The position numbers and the translations under genes are program-made. The notes below the pieces were generated by a model that ran no database searches, was not told the DNA's origin, and was given only the letters and a program-made list of their open reading frames with translations. From assembly GCF_014641715.1 (NCBI RefSeq), contig NZ_BMIG01000001.1:124001-188000 (forward strand): a stretch of DNA of 64,000 nt, given 5' to 3'. Of this stretch, positions 51,353 through 59,607 are shown piece by piece (the first letter of the stretch is position 1; the number at the start of each line of letters is the position of its first letter). The DNA is from Polaromonas eurypsychrophila. Its GTDB lineage: Bacteria; Pseudomonadota; Gammaproteobacteria; Burkholderiales; Burkholderiaceae_C.

Positions 51353-51380
51353 TGAGTGAGCTTTGGAGTCACACTATTCT

Positions 51381-52853
51381 ATGAAACACAGGGGACAGCA
51401 CTTCATGGGGTTATTTTTCCGATCTTCCGCGTCATCGCGCAGCGCTTGTCTTCCGCTAGTCTTGTGCCTTTTTCTTCTCCCTGTTATTACCCCTGCCGCC
51501 CGGTCGCAGACCGCCCTGGCGGCACCGGTCACGCAGTTCCAGCTGACCAACGGCCTGACCGTGATTGTCAAGACCGACAGGCGCGCCCCGACTGTGGCCC
51601 ACATGCTCTGGGTACGGGTCGGCGCCATGGACGAGGTTGATGGCAGCACGGGTGTGGCGCATGTGCTCGAACACATGATGTTCAAGGGCACGCCCAGCCT
51701 CAAGCCCGGCGAGTTTTCGCGCCGTGTGGCTGCGCTGGGTGGCCGCGACAATGCCTTCACTTCGCGCGACGCCACCGGCTACCACCAGCAAATTCCCTCG
51801 GACAAACTTGAAGACGTTATGCGCCTGGAAGCCGACCGCTTTGCGCGCAACCAGTGGGTGGACGAGGAGTTCAAACGCGAGCTCGAAGTGGTCAAGGAAG
51901 AGCGCCGCCTGCGCACCGAAGACTCGCCGCGCGCGCTGATGTACGAAAACGCCAACGCCATCACCTTTCTGGCCTCGCCTTACCGGCGGCCGGTGGTGGG
52001 CTGGATGAGCGACCTGGATGCGATGACACCTGATGACGCGCGCGCCTTTTACCGGCGCTGGTATGTGCCTGCCAACGCGGCGGTGGTGGTGGCCGGCGAT
52101 GTGGATGTGGCGCAAGTGCGGCTGCTCGCCGAGAAATATTACGGTGGCATCGCGGCCAGCCCGGTGCCTGCACGCAAGCCGCGTGTGGAGCCGGTGCAGA
52201 CCGGCTTGCGCAGACTCGACTTCAAGGCGCCTGCCAGCCAGGCCTATGTCAGCCTGTCCTTCAAGGTGCCTGGCCTGCGCACGCCCGGGGCGGGCGCCGG
52301 CACGGGTGACGCCTTCAACCGGGATGCGCTCGCGCTGACGGTGCTGTCGGCGGTGCTCGATGGTTACAGCGGAGCGCGCCTGGACCGCGCCTTGACCCAG
52401 GGCGAGCAGCGCCTGGCTGACAGCGCCGGCGCTTCCAACGGCCTGATCGGTCGCGGGCCGCAGCTGTTTTCGCTTGACGGCGTGCCGGCCGAGGGCAAGA
52501 CCGCGCAGCAGGTCAGCGATGCCCTGCGCGCGCAGGTTGCGCGCGTGGCCAGCGAAGGTGTCAGCGAGGCCGAACTCAAACGCGTCAAGACGCAGTGGAT
52601 CGCCAGTGAGACCTACAAGCTCGACGCGGTGTTCAACCAGGCGCGCCAGCTCGGCTCCTACTGGATCAACGGCCTGCCGCTGGACACCGACGAACGCCTG
52701 ATCAGCCAGTTGCGCAGCATCACGGCCGCTGAAGTCCAGGCGGTGGCCGCGCGTTATTTCGGCGACGACCAGCTGACCATTGCGACCCTGCTGCCGCAGC
52801 CGCCGGACCCGTCGCGCCAGATGCGTGCACCGGCCGCAGCGGTCCGCCATTGA
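51381..52853 (+). CDS. M16-family zinc metallopeptidase (active-type subunit)
   Basis: About 490 residues from ATG 51381 (in-frame ATG 51405 also possible). It has a signal peptide (ACLPLVLCLFLLPVITPAA) and the inverted zinc motif HVLEHMMF (HxxEH), with the distal glutamate region EEFKRELEVVKEERRLR. It is a periplasmic insulinase/processing-peptidase-like enzyme. It works with the paralogue downstream, which lacks the zinc motif, as in other two-subunit M16 proteases. Confidence 0.93.
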   Translation: MKHRGQHFMGLFFRSSASSRSACLPLVLCLFLLPVITPAARSQTALAAPVTQFQLTNGLTVIVKTDRRAPTVAHMLWVRVGAMDEVDGSTGVAHVLEHMMFKGTPSLKPGEFSRRVAALGGRDNAFTSRDATGYHQQIPSDKLEDVMRLEADRFARNQWVDEEFKRELEVVKEERRLRTEDSPRALMYENANAITFLASPYRRPVVGWMSDLDAMTPDDARAFYRRWYVPANAAVVVAGDVDVAQVRLLAEKYYGGIAASPVPARKPRVEPVQTGLRRLDFKAPASQAYVSLSFKVPGLRTPGAGAGTGDAFNRDALALTVLSAVLDGYSGARLDRALTQGEQRLADSAGASNGLIGRGPQLFSLDGVPAEGKTAQQVSDALRAQVARVASEGVSEAELKRVKTQWIASETYKLDAVFNQARQLGSYWINGLPLDTDERLISQLRSITAAEVQAVAARYFGDDQLTIATLLPQPPDPSRQMRAPAAAVRH

Positions 52854-52887
52854 ACTGCAGGCTTATTTTTCATCGATTTTCCGGGAC

Positions 52888-54249
52888 ATGTTTGTGAAAT
52901 TTGCTATCAAAACAAGAGCTGTTTGCGCATGCCTGTCATGGGCTGCAGGCTTTTTTTCTTATATGCCGGCGATGGCGGCCATTCCCGTGCAGCAGTGGAC
53001 GCAGCCTGGCGGAGCCAGGGTCTACCTGGTGGAAAGCCCGGCGATTGCCATGGTGGACGTGCAGCTGGATTTCGATGCCGGAAGCCGGCGTGTGGGTGCC
53101 GACCAGGCCGGCCTGGCCAGTGCAGCGGCCGGTCTGTTTTCCAAAGGTGTGGCGGCGCGCGGCAGCGAGCCTGCCCTCGATGAAAACGCACTGGGTGAGG
53201 CCTGGGCCGATCTGGGCGCGGCGTTCGGCGCGTCGGCCGGGTCCGACCGCTTCAGCTTTTCACTGCGCAGCCTGACCGAGCTGGAGTTACTGAACCAGGC
53301 GGTGGCGCTCGCAGCGCGGCAAATTGCCGAGCCGTCCTTTCCCGCCGATGTCTGGCAACGCGACAGGCAGCGATTGCTGGCGCAATTAAAGGAGTCCTAT
53401 ACCCGGCCGGGCAGCGTGGCTTCTCGCGCCTACGGCAAGGCAGTTTATGGTGACCATCCCTATGGCCATGAAGTCACGCCGGCCAGCCTGGAGCGCATCA
53501 GCGTGGCCGACATGCGGGCTTTTCACGCGGCCTACTTCACGCGCTGCAACGCCCGTGTCAGTATCGTCGGCGCAGTCACGCGCGCGCAGGCCGATGGTCT
53601 GGTGGCCGCGTTGCTGGCGCGTCTGCCGGCACGCGATTGCGCCGCGGCAGCAGTACTGCGGCCGGTGGTCGAGGTGCAGCCGCTGCAGGCCGCGCGAGAG
53701 CTGCGCATTCCCTTCGATTCCGCGCAGGCGCATGTGCTGATGGGCCAACCCGGCTTCAAACGCAACGACCCGGACTTTTTCGCCATCACGGTCGGCAACT
53801 ACATTTTGGGTGGCGGCGGTTTTGTTTCGCGCCTGACCGAGGAGGTGCGCGAAAAACGCGGCCTGAGTTACAGCGTCTACAGCGGCTTTTCGCCGGGCCG
53901 CCATGCCGGCGCTTTCACCATCGGCCTGCAGACCCGGCCTGACCAGGCCGCGCAGGCCATCGAAGTGTCGCGCCAGGTGCTGGCGAAGTTTGTGGCCGAA
54001 GGCCCAACCGCTGCCGAACTCAAGGCTGCGAAAGACAACCTGATCGGCGGTTTCCCCCTGCTGATCGACAGTAACCTCAAGCTGCTGGGCAATTTGTCGA
54101 ACATCGCCTGGAACGATTTGTCACTCGATTACCTGGACAACTGGACCGCGCGGATCGCAAAAGTCAGCGCCGCAGACATCCAGACCGCTTTTGCACGCAA
54201 GCTGCAGCCCGGAAAAATGGTGACCGTGACCGTCGGAGCCGCGCCATGA
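52888..54249 (+). CDS. M16-family peptidase-like protein without the zinc motif (partner subunit)
   Basis: A 453-residue M16 homologue. The position where the first subunit has HxxEH reads GLASAAAGLFSKGVA, so it is not catalytic by itself; the C-terminal substrate-holding EKRGLSYSVYSGFSPG motif (Arg/Tyr pair) is kept. It pairs with the upstream enzyme. The N-terminal signal (residues 4-25, KFAIKTRAVCACLSWAAGFF) is encoded by a copy of the 60-bp repeat. It overlaps rsmD by four bases. ATG at 52888 is used. Confidence 0.92.
   Translation: MFVKFAIKTRAVCACLSWAAGFFSYMPAMAAIPVQQWTQPGGARVYLVESPAIAMVDVQLDFDAGSRRVGADQAGLASAAAGLFSKGVAARGSEPALDENALGEAWADLGAAFGASAGSDRFSFSLRSLTELELLNQAVALAARQIAEPSFPADVWQRDRQRLLAQLKESYTRPGSVASRAYGKAVYGDHPYGHEVTPASLERISVADMRAFHAAYFTRCNARVSIVGAVTRAQADGLVAALLARLPARDCAAAAVLRPVVEVQPLQAARELRIPFDSAQAHVLMGQPGFKRNDPDFFAITVGNYILGGGGFVSRLTEEVREKRGLSYSVYSGFSPGRHAGAFTIGLQTRPDQAAQAIEVSRQVLAKFVAEGPTAAELKAAKDNLIGGFPLLIDSNLKLLGNLSNIAWNDLSLDYLDNWTARIAKVSAADIQTAFARKLQPGKMVTVTVGAAP
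52899..52962 (+). repeat. 60-bp dispersed repeat encoding the M16 signal segment
   Basis: TTTGCTATCAAAACAAGAGC then TGTTTGCGCATGCCTGTCAT then GGGCTGCAGGCTTTTTTTCT matches the consensus in the same orientation and reading frame (AIK...) as the Sco copy at 39363. Confidence 0.75.
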
Positions 54250-54905
54250 AATACACCCCTGCCAAAGCCGCGCCGGCTGCTGAAAAAAAGCCTGCCGCAC
54301 GCGCCAAATCGGGCAAGGTGGTTGCCCGCAAGTCGGTGCCGCCCGGCGAGATCCGCATCATCGGCGGGCAGTACAAACGCACGAAGTTGCCGGTGCCCGA
54401 CAAGCCCGGCCTGCGGCCTACGCCGGACCGCGTGCGCGAAACCGTCTTTAACTGGCTGGGCCAGGACCTCACGGGCTGGCGCTGTATGGATGTGTTCGCT
54501 GGCACTGGCGCGCTGGGTTTCGAAGCCGCCTCGCGCGGCGCGGCCGAGGTGCTGCTCTGCGAGCAGGACCCGGGCCTGATCACGCGCCTGAAGGCCTCGC
54601 AGCTCAAGCTGCAGGCGGCCATGGTCAAGGTCGAACGTGGCGACGGCATCGCGTTGCTCAGGCGACAGTCCCCGGGCAGCCAGCAACTGGTGTTTCTCGA
54701 TCCGCCCTTTGATTCGCCGCTGTTCGAGGGCGCGCTCAAGGCGGCGGCCCAGGCGGTGGCCGAGCCGGGTTATGTCTACCTGGAAGCGCCCCATCCCTGG
54801 GACGACGAGGCACTGGCAGATTACGGCTTGAGGGTGCATCGCAGCGGCAAGGCCGGCGCGGTGCATTTCCATTTGCTGGTCCGCAGCGGCAACACCGCTG
54901 CGTAG
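54246..54905 (+). CDS. rsmD: 16S rRNA (guanine(966)-N(2))-methyltransferase RsmD
   Basis: A 219-residue Rossmann methyltransferase. The RIIGGQYKRTKLPVPDK and LRPTPDRVRETVFNWL blocks, SAM motif DVFAGTGALGFEAASRGAAE and catalytic VFLDPPFDSP (NPPY-like) are all present. There is a basic Ala/Lys-rich N-terminal extension of about 35 residues. It overlaps the M16 partner gene and precedes coaD. Confidence 0.96.
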   Translation: MKYTPAKAAPAAEKKPAARAKSGKVVARKSVPPGEIRIIGGQYKRTKLPVPDKPGLRPTPDRVRETVFNWLGQDLTGWRCMDVFAGTGALGFEAASRGAAEVLLCEQDPGLITRLKASQLKLQAAMVKVERGDGIALLRRQSPGSQQLVFLDPPFDSPLFEGALKAAAQAVAEPGYVYLEAPHPWDDEALADYGLRVHRSGKAGAVHFHLLVRSGNTAA

Positions 54906-54959
54906 CCCTGCGGGCCGCAGGGACACGCGGCGGCGCAGGGGGCCGGGCATAATTGGTCC

Positions 54960-55454
54960 ATGGCGACCCCTTCCCGCATTGCTGTTTATTCCGGCACCTT
55001 CGACCCTTTCACGCTCGGTCACGCCGATGTGGTACGGCGCGCCGCAGGCCTGTTTGATGCGTTGATCATCGGCGTGGCAGCGGCCCACCACAAGAAAACA
55101 CTGTTCAGCCTCGAGGAACGCATCGCGCAGGTGCAGGCCGAGACGCGCGGCATGAGCCAGGTCAGCGTCCTGCCCTTCGACGGGCTGATCATGGATTTCT
55201 GCGCCGCCCAGCAGGCTGTCGCTGTGGTGCGCGGCATCCGCAACCTCACCGACTTCGACTACGAGGCCCAGATGGCGGCGATGAACCGCAAGCTGCGGCC
55301 CCAGGTCGAAACTGTCTTTTTGCTGCCCGATGCGCCGCTGCAATGCATCAGCAGCACCCTGGTGCGTGAGATCAGCAAGCTGGGCGGTGATGTGGCCCAG
55401 ATGGTCAGTCCCCCTGTTGCCATCGCGCTGCGGCAGGTGCAGAAAAAGGGCTGA
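54960..55454 (+). CDS. coaD: Phosphopantetheine adenylyltransferase
   Basis: A 164-residue nucleotidyltransferase forming dephospho-CoA from phosphopantetheine and ATP. The TLGH motif (His21 in SGTFDPFTLGHADV) and the second signature ISSTLVREI are intact. Length is standard. It is followed two bases later by the ferredoxin, the usual pairing in Burkholderiales. Confidence 0.97.
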   Translation: MATPSRIAVYSGTFDPFTLGHADVVRRAAGLFDALIIGVAAAHHKKTLFSLEERIAQVQAETRGMSQVSVLPFDGLIMDFCAAQQAVAVVRGIRNLTDFDYEAQMAAMNRKLRPQVETVFLLPDAPLQCISSTLVREISKLGGDVAQMVSPPVAIALRQVQKKG

Positions 55455-55456
55455 CC

Positions 55457-55738
55457 ATGGCACTGCTGATCACCGACGAGTGCATCAACTGCGACGTGTG
55501 CGAGCCGGAGTGTCCTAACCAGGCCATCTACATGGGCCCCGAAATCTACGAGATCGACCCGCAGCGCTGCACCGAATGTGTCGGGCACTTTGACGAACCG
55601 CAGTGTGTGCAAGTCTGTCCGGTGGCCTGCATCCCCCTGAATCCCGCTTTTATCGAGAACCGGGAAACGCTCTGGCAGAAGTACCAGCGCTTGCAGGCCG
55701 AGTCTGCTGCGGCTGCTGTTCAGTCGCGGGTTTTATAA
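55457..55738 (+). CDS. YfhL-family 2[4Fe-4S] ferredoxin
   Basis: A 93-residue ferredoxin with the cluster motif CINCDVCEPECP (Cys9, 12, 15, 19) and a second, insertion-containing set CTECVGHFDEPQCVQVCP. The loop between the cysteines and the C-terminal helix are characteristic of the YfhL/Alvin type. It has low-potential electron transfer function with an unknown partner. It is co-transcribed with coaD. Confidence 0.94.
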   Translation: MALLITDECINCDVCEPECPNQAIYMGPEIYEIDPQRCTECVGHFDEPQCVQVCPVACIPLNPAFIENRETLWQKYQRLQAESAAAAVQSRVL

Positions 55739-55800
55739 GTATTTTGGGGCTACAGCCCTTGTCTGGTATGCATGAGAAGCTATTGAATTCATAGCTAATT
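55729..55800 (-). repeat. 60-bp dispersed repeat after the ferredoxin gene
   Basis: On the minus strand GAATTAGCTATGAATTCAAT then AGCTTCTCATGCATACCAGA then CAAGGGCTGTAGCCCC matches the consensus. It overlaps the last bases of the ferredoxin gene. Confidence 0.7.
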
Positions 55801-55815
55801 CCTGCCGTGAATGTC

Positions 55816-55836
55816 ATCCCGGACCTGATCCGGGAT
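55816..55836. repeat. Palindromic unit in the repeat island
   Basis: ATCCCGGA-CCTGA-TCCGGGAT, a perfect 8-bp inverted repeat; the surrounding GTCATCCC...GGGATCCATG is a very common dispersed proteobacterial repeat. Confidence 0.7.
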
Positions 55837-55902
55837 CCATGCGTGGGCAAGCACCACTGTTCGTGGATCACCAACAAGCCGGGGGTTGCCCGGCGGCAAC
55901 TC

Positions 55903-55932
55903 ACTTTTCTTTTGCGTCGCCAAAAGAAAAGT
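55903..55932. repeat. A/G-rich stem-loop in the repeat island
   Basis: ACTTTTCTTTTG-CGTCGC-CAAAAGAAAAGT, a perfect 12-bp stem with a 6-base loop. This block recurs between genes across the order and creates spurious reading frames. Confidence 0.75.
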
Positions 55933-56151
55933 AAGCAAAAGAAAAGGCGACCCGATGGTCTGGGTCCCTGCGCTTCGCTACGGGCAACCTGCGGTGCTCG
56001 CCGAAAACGGGGTCGAGCTCGAACTCGCTGCGCTCAGACAATCGCTCGCCCGGATCCGTTTTCGGCTGCGCTCCTCGGCCCAGCCCGACGGGTGGGGGAG
56101 AAGACCAAATACCAACACCAAGACCGAATTCAATCCGGAGTGCAGGAAGCG

Positions 56152-56176
56152 CGCAGCGCTTCCTGCGCGGGAATCC
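56152..56176. repeat. GC-rich stem-loop in the repeat island
   Basis: GCAGGAAGCGC-GCA-GCGCTTCCTGC is a perfect 11-bp stem with a 3-base loop. Confidence 0.7.
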
Positions 56177-56229
56177 CAAGCGGCGGTCATGTGTGCACGC
56201 GAGCGAAGCGCACGCGGCCGCATGTTGTC

Positions 56230-56261
56230 CCCCTCCATCGCCCAGCTGGGCGAGGGAGGGG
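56230..56261. repeat. Long inverted repeat in the repeat island
   Basis: CCCCTCCATCGCCCAG directly abuts CTGGGCGAGGGAGGGG, a 16-bp arm with one mismatch. Confidence 0.65.
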
Positions 56262-56478
56262 TTAGGGGTGGGAGTGGGGAGTTGAACTACTACTGTGGGC
56301 AAGCCGCAGACGCAGCGTGATGCCTAATGGAAGTCAGGCGACACGCAACCGAGGCGCTGGCAACAATCCCGCATGTAGCCAAGCCCGATCCAGCACCGCC
56401 GGTGACAAGGTCTCCTTCGGAGTCAGCAGCTAGTCCCTGGCCCGCATGACCCGACCGACGCCGACGCAGGCTCCGGAC

Positions 56479-57825
56479 TCAGGCCGTCAGGGCGGCTTCT
56501 TCGTGCAGCAGCACCTGCCCGCGCAACGAGCGCTGTGAGGTTTCCGTGATGGTGACGTTTATCATCTGCCCGATCAGCCGGCTGGGGCCGGAGAAATTAA
56601 CGACCCGATTGCATTCGGTGCGCCCCATCAGCTCGGAGGCATCCTTGCGCGCAGTGCCTTCGACCAGGATGCGCTGCACCGTGCCCAGGCGGCTGGCGCT
56701 GATGGCGCGCACGTTGTTGTCAATGGCGGCCTGCAGGCGCTGAAGGCGCGCCAGTTTGACCTCGTGCGGCGTGTCGTCCACCAGGTTGGCGGCCGGCGTG
56801 CCGGGCCGCGGGCTGAAGATGAAACTGAACGAGGTGTCATAACCTACGTCATCAATCAATTTCATCATCTTGTTGAAGTCGTCATCGGTCTCGCCCGGAA
56901 AGCCGACGATGAAGTCGCTGCTCATGGCCAGGTCGGGCCGGATAGCGCGCAGCTTGCGAATGGTGGATTTGTACTCCATCGCGGTGTAGCCGCGTTTCAT
57001 GGCCATCAGGATGCGGTCCGAGCCGTGCTGCACCGGCAGGTGCAGGTGGTTGACCAGCTTGGGCAACTTGCCGTAGGCGTCGATCAGGCTTTGCGTGAAC
57101 TCGTTGGGGTGGCTGGTGACGTAACGGATGCGCTCAATGCCGGGAATGTCGGAGACGTATTCGAGCAGGGTGGCGAAGTCGGCGATCTCCGCGCTGTCGC
57201 CCATGGGGCCGCGGTAGGCATTGACGTTCTGCCCCAGCAGGGTGACTTCGCGCACGCCTTGATCGGCCAGGCCGGCGACTTCGACCAGCACGTCCTCGAA
57301 GGGGCGCGAGACTTCTTCGCCGCGGGTGTAGGGCACCACGCAATAACTGCAGTACTTGGAGCAACCTTCCATGATGGAGACAAAGGCGCTGGCGCCTTCG
57401 ACCCGCGCCGGTGGCAGATGGTCGAACTTTTCGATTTCCGGAAAGCTGATGTCCACCTGCGACTTGCCCAGGCTGATGCGTTTGCTCAGCAAGTCGGGCA
57501 GGCGGTGCAGCGTCTGCGGGCCGAACACCACGTCCACATAGGGCGCGCGGGCAATGATGGCATCGCCCTCCTGGCTGGCGACACAACCGCCGACACCGAT
57601 CAGCACACCTTTTTTCTTCAGGTGTTTGACCCGTCCCAAATCGCTGAAAACTTTCTCTTGTGCCTTTTCGCGTACCGAGCAGGTGTTGAACAGGATCAGG
57701 TCGGCTTCATCGACATTTGTTGTGGGCTCGTAACCGTCGGCCGCGTGCAGCACGTCGGACATCTTGCCCGAGTCGTACTCGTTCATCTGACAACCGAAGG
57801 TTTTGATAAAGACTTTTTTGCTCAT
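56479..57825 (-). CDS. miaB: tRNA-2-methylthio-N6-dimethylallyladenosine synthase MiaB
   Basis: A 448-residue radical-SAM methylthiotransferase modifying A37 of tRNAs. Cluster-binding Cys12, Cys49 and Cys81 form the N-terminal site, and the radical-SAM triad Cys155/159/162 lies in [11 protein letters not shown]-terminal TRAM domain ends the protein. ATG 57825 gives the standard N-terminus [17 protein letters not shown]. No operon partner is evident; the gene upstream on the same strand is separated by a 60-bp repeat copy. Confidence 0.97.
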   Translation of the reverse strand: MSKKVFIKTFGCQMNEYDSGKMSDVLHAADGYEPTTNVDEADLILFNTCSVREKAQEKVFSDLGRVKHLKKKGVLIGVGGCVASQEGDAIIARAPYVDVVFGPQTLHRLPDLLSKRISLGKSQVDISFPEIEKFDHLPPARVEGASAFVSIMEGCSKYCSYCVVPYTRGEEVSRPFEDVLVEVAGLADQGVREVTLLGQNVNAYRGPMGDSAEIADFATLLEYVSDIPGIERIRYVTSHPNEFTQSLIDAYGKLPKLVNHLHLPVQHGSDRILMAMKRGYTAMEYKSTIRKLRAIRPDLAMSSDFIVGFPGETDDDFNKMMKLIDDVGYDTSFSFIFSPRPGTPAANLVDDTPHEVKLARLQRLQAAIDNNVRAISASRLGTVQRILVEGTARKDASELMGRTECNRVVNFSGPSRLIGQMINVTITETSQRSLRGQVLLHEEAALTA

Positions 57826-57829
57826 GGTG

Positions 57830-57895
57830 TTTGCTATCGAATTGCTAGCTGATCACGCCCGATGGATATGGGCTGAGGCCAGATTTGGCTTGAAG
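57830..57895 (+). repeat. 60-bp dispersed repeat upstream of miaB
   Basis: TTTGCTATCGAATTGCTAGC then TGATCACGCCCGATGGATAT then GGGCTGAGGCCAGATTTGGC fits the consensus. It begins four bases from the miaB start codon and may affect its leader. Confidence 0.75.
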
Positions 57896-57906
57896 AAGCC
57901 GGAGAT

Positions 57907-58371
57907 TTACTGCTTGTAGCGCGGTAGCTGGTCGTACGGCGTCTTGCCATTGTCCTGCGGTGCGGCGCTGGATTCGAAACCGAAATTGAAGCCGCGTGAA
58001 GGCAGGCCGGCGCGTTTTTCCTTGGCTTCCTCGGCGCTGAGCATCCAGACCTCATAAATCTGGCCCATGCTGTCACGGGTGTAGTTGACCAGCAACTCCT
58101 GATCCACCAGTGCGCCAGGCGTCACAAAGTTGTTGTTGAGGTTGCGAAGACGTGCGCCGGGCGAGAGGCGGTCGGGCTTGCCGTTGAGGCTGACTTCGGG
58201 CGGCGCCTTGACCACCAGCATGCCGCGCAGGGCGGTTTTGGGAAATTGCCGCACGCCGAGGCTGCCGTCGCTGCCGGTGGTTTGCGCGTTTGCTGGCAAG
58301 GCCAGTGTCATCCAGACGGCAACACAAACGGCCGGAAGGGCGAGGATAAGCGTTTTCAGGCAGCGTTTCAT
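57907..58371 (-). CDS. Hypothetical exported protein
   Basis: A 154-residue protein from ATG 58371 (MKRCLKTLILALPAVCVAVW signal, cleavage near ANAQTT). The mature part contains FPKTALRGMLVVKAPPEVSL and LSPGARLRNLNNNFVTPGAL; no known domain. I believe similar small periplasmic proteins occur near miaB in Burkholderiales, but I cannot assign a function. A longer frame to 58401 is possible but starts outside the signal peptide. Confidence 0.7.
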   Translation of the reverse strand: MKRCLKTLILALPAVCVAVWMTLALPANAQTTGSDGSLGVRQFPKTALRGMLVVKAPPEVSLNGKPDRLSPGARLRNLNNNFVTPGALVDQELLVNYTRDSMGQIYEVWMLSAEEAKEKRAGLPSRGFNFGFESSAAPQDNGKTPYDQLPRYKQ

Positions 58372-58438
58372 GGTGTCTATCCAGAGGCTGTGAAGTGACA
58401 AAGCCCCAGAAGAATGGATCTCTGAGGCTTAGGAAATC

Positions 58439-58515
58439 TGGTGGTGATAGGTGGACTTGAACCACCGACATCAGCATTATGAATGCTGCGCTCTAACCAA
58501 CTGAGCTATATCACC
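58439..58515 (-). tRNA. tRNA-Met (CAU anticodon), CCA encoded
   Basis: A 77-nt cloverleaf on the minus strand: acceptor GGTGATA/TATCACC, D-arm GCTC/GAGC, anticodon stem CAGCA/TGCTG with loop TTCATAA, T-arm GGTGG-TTCAAGT-CCACC, discriminator A and encoded CCA. G1-C72 pairing excludes initiator tRNA. Elongator Met is favoured; the lysidine-modified tRNA-Ile2 also carries CAU and cannot be fully excluded. Confidence 0.93.
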
Positions 58516-58606
58516 GCGCGACCAGAATTATAGCGGCTCTTCCATAAGTCTGATTGCCGGGCGCATGGCGGCCCAAAGCGTAAGCGAACACAGGCGTTCG
58601 GCGGTG

Positions 58607-58643
58607 CCCGGAATCCTCATCCACACAAGTGCATTCCGGTGTC
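58607..58643. repeat. Dispersed hairpin repeat (family 3), copy 2
   Basis: CCCGGAATCCTCATCCACAC-AAGTGCATTCCGGTGTCC shares the GGAA-TCCTCAT and TTCCGGT blocks with 35312-35350. It lies between the tRNA and the enoyl-CoA hydratase gene. Confidence 0.5.
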
Positions 58644-58713
58644 CTGCGCTCCGGGCGCCTTGCCCTGCATCCCGGTAATCAAACTTCTGAAAGAGCCGGC
58701 GGCCTTCGGCAGC

Positions 58714-59490
58714 TTATCGATTTGTAAACACCGGCTTGCGCTTGTTGACAAACGCGTCCATGCCTTCCTTCTGGTCGCTGGTGGCGAAGGTGGCGTGGAA
58801 CAGGCGCCGCTCGAACATGATGCCGTCTGCCAGCGTTCCCTCGTATGCGCGGTTCACCGCTTCCTTGGCGGCCATCACGGCGATCTGCCCGTAGTCGCAG
58901 ATCTGCAGTGCCGCCCCCAGGGCTTCTTCCATAAGCTTGTCCAGCGGCACGACGCGGCTGGCCAGGCCGCTGCGTTCGGCCTCCGCCGCGTCCATCATGC
59001 GGCCGGTGAGCACCAGGTCCATGGCCTTGGCCTTGCCGACCGCGCGCGGCAGCCGCTGCGTGCCGCCCGAGCCCGGAATGATGCCGAGTTTGATTTCGGG
59101 CTGGCCGAATTTCGCGTTGTCTGCCGCAATGATGAAGTCGCACATCATGGCCAGCTCGCAGCCACCGCCCAAGGCGAAGCCGCTGACGGCCGCGATCACC
59201 GGTTTGCGCACGCTGCGAAGCTGTTCCCAGTTGCGCGTAATGTAGTCATTTTTGTAGACGTCGGCAAAACCGTAAGTCGCCATCGCGCCGATGTCGGCGC
59301 CGGCGGCAAAAGCCTTCTCGCTGCCGGTCAGAACGATGCAGCCGATGCCGTCGTCGGCATCGAAGGCCTTGAGCGCGCTGCCCAACTCGTCCATCAACTG
59401 GTCGTTCAGTGCATTGAGCTGTTTGGGGCGGTTCAGCGTGATGATGGCCACGCGGCCTTCAGTTCGGGTCAGAATCAATTCGTAAGTCAT
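58714..59490 (-). CDS. Enoyl-CoA hydratase (PaaF-like)
   Basis: A 258-residue crotonase-fold hydratase. The oxyanion-hole strands [14 protein letters not shown] and [20 protein letters not shown] are present, with the catalytic Glu region [20 protein letters not shown]. It adds water to enoyl-CoA in phenylacetate or fatty acid degradation. It is divergent from paaG across a 117-base gap with a TetR-type palindrome, so a role in the phenylacetate pathway (PaaF step) is plausible. Ordinary beta-oxidation is the alternative. Confidence 0.9.
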   Translation of the reverse strand: MTYELILTRTEGRVAIITLNRPKQLNALNDQLMDELGSALKAFDADDGIGCIVLTGSEKAFAAGADIGAMATYGFADVYKNDYITRNWEQLRSVRKPVIAAVSGFALGGGCELAMMCDFIIAADNAKFGQPEIKLGIIPGSGGTQRLPRAVGKAKAMDLVLTGRMMDAAEAERSGLASRVVPLDKLMEEALGAALQICDYGQIAVMAAKEAVNRAYEGTLADGIMFERRLFHATFATSDQKEGMDAFVNKRKPVFTNR

Positions 59491-59553
59491 GGCAGGCGTC
59501 CTTTTGTGGCTGAATCATGCCATGCTGACGGCAAGCCCAAGCAAGGGAAAACA

Positions 59554-59577
59554 TTAGCCGACCGATGGGTCGGTTAA
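59554..59577. promoter_or_regulatory. Candidate TetR-family (PaaR-like) operator
   Basis: TTAGCCGACC-GATG-GGTCGGTTAA, a 10-bp inverted repeat with one mismatch, lies 31 bases upstream of paaG and 64 upstream of the divergent hydratase. Its ACCGACC...GGTCGGT form suits a TetR repressor. No tetR gene is in the window. Confidence 0.6.
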
Positions 59578-59607
59578 TGATAAATTCAGGACAGGAGACA
59601 ACCATTC

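Larger units (their letters stand above)
55739..56478. other. 740-base gene-free repeat island
   Basis: Between the ferredoxin and miaB there is no supportable gene. It contains the minus-strand 60-bp repeat (to 55800), a palindromic ATCCCGGA-CCTGA-TCCGGGAT unit (55816-55836), a 12-bp A/T-rich stem (55903-55932), an 11-bp stem (56152-56176) and a 16-bp stem with one mismatch (56230-56261). The 55806-56300 part resembles the composite intergenic repeats widespread in Burkholderiales and Xanthomonadales. From 56300 to 56478 I see nothing identifiable. Confidence 0.75.

Noticed and set aside
55807-56320. Open frames in the repeat island (plus and minus)
   Set aside because: They translate known types of dispersed repeat and hairpins; composition and lack of start signals argue against genes.
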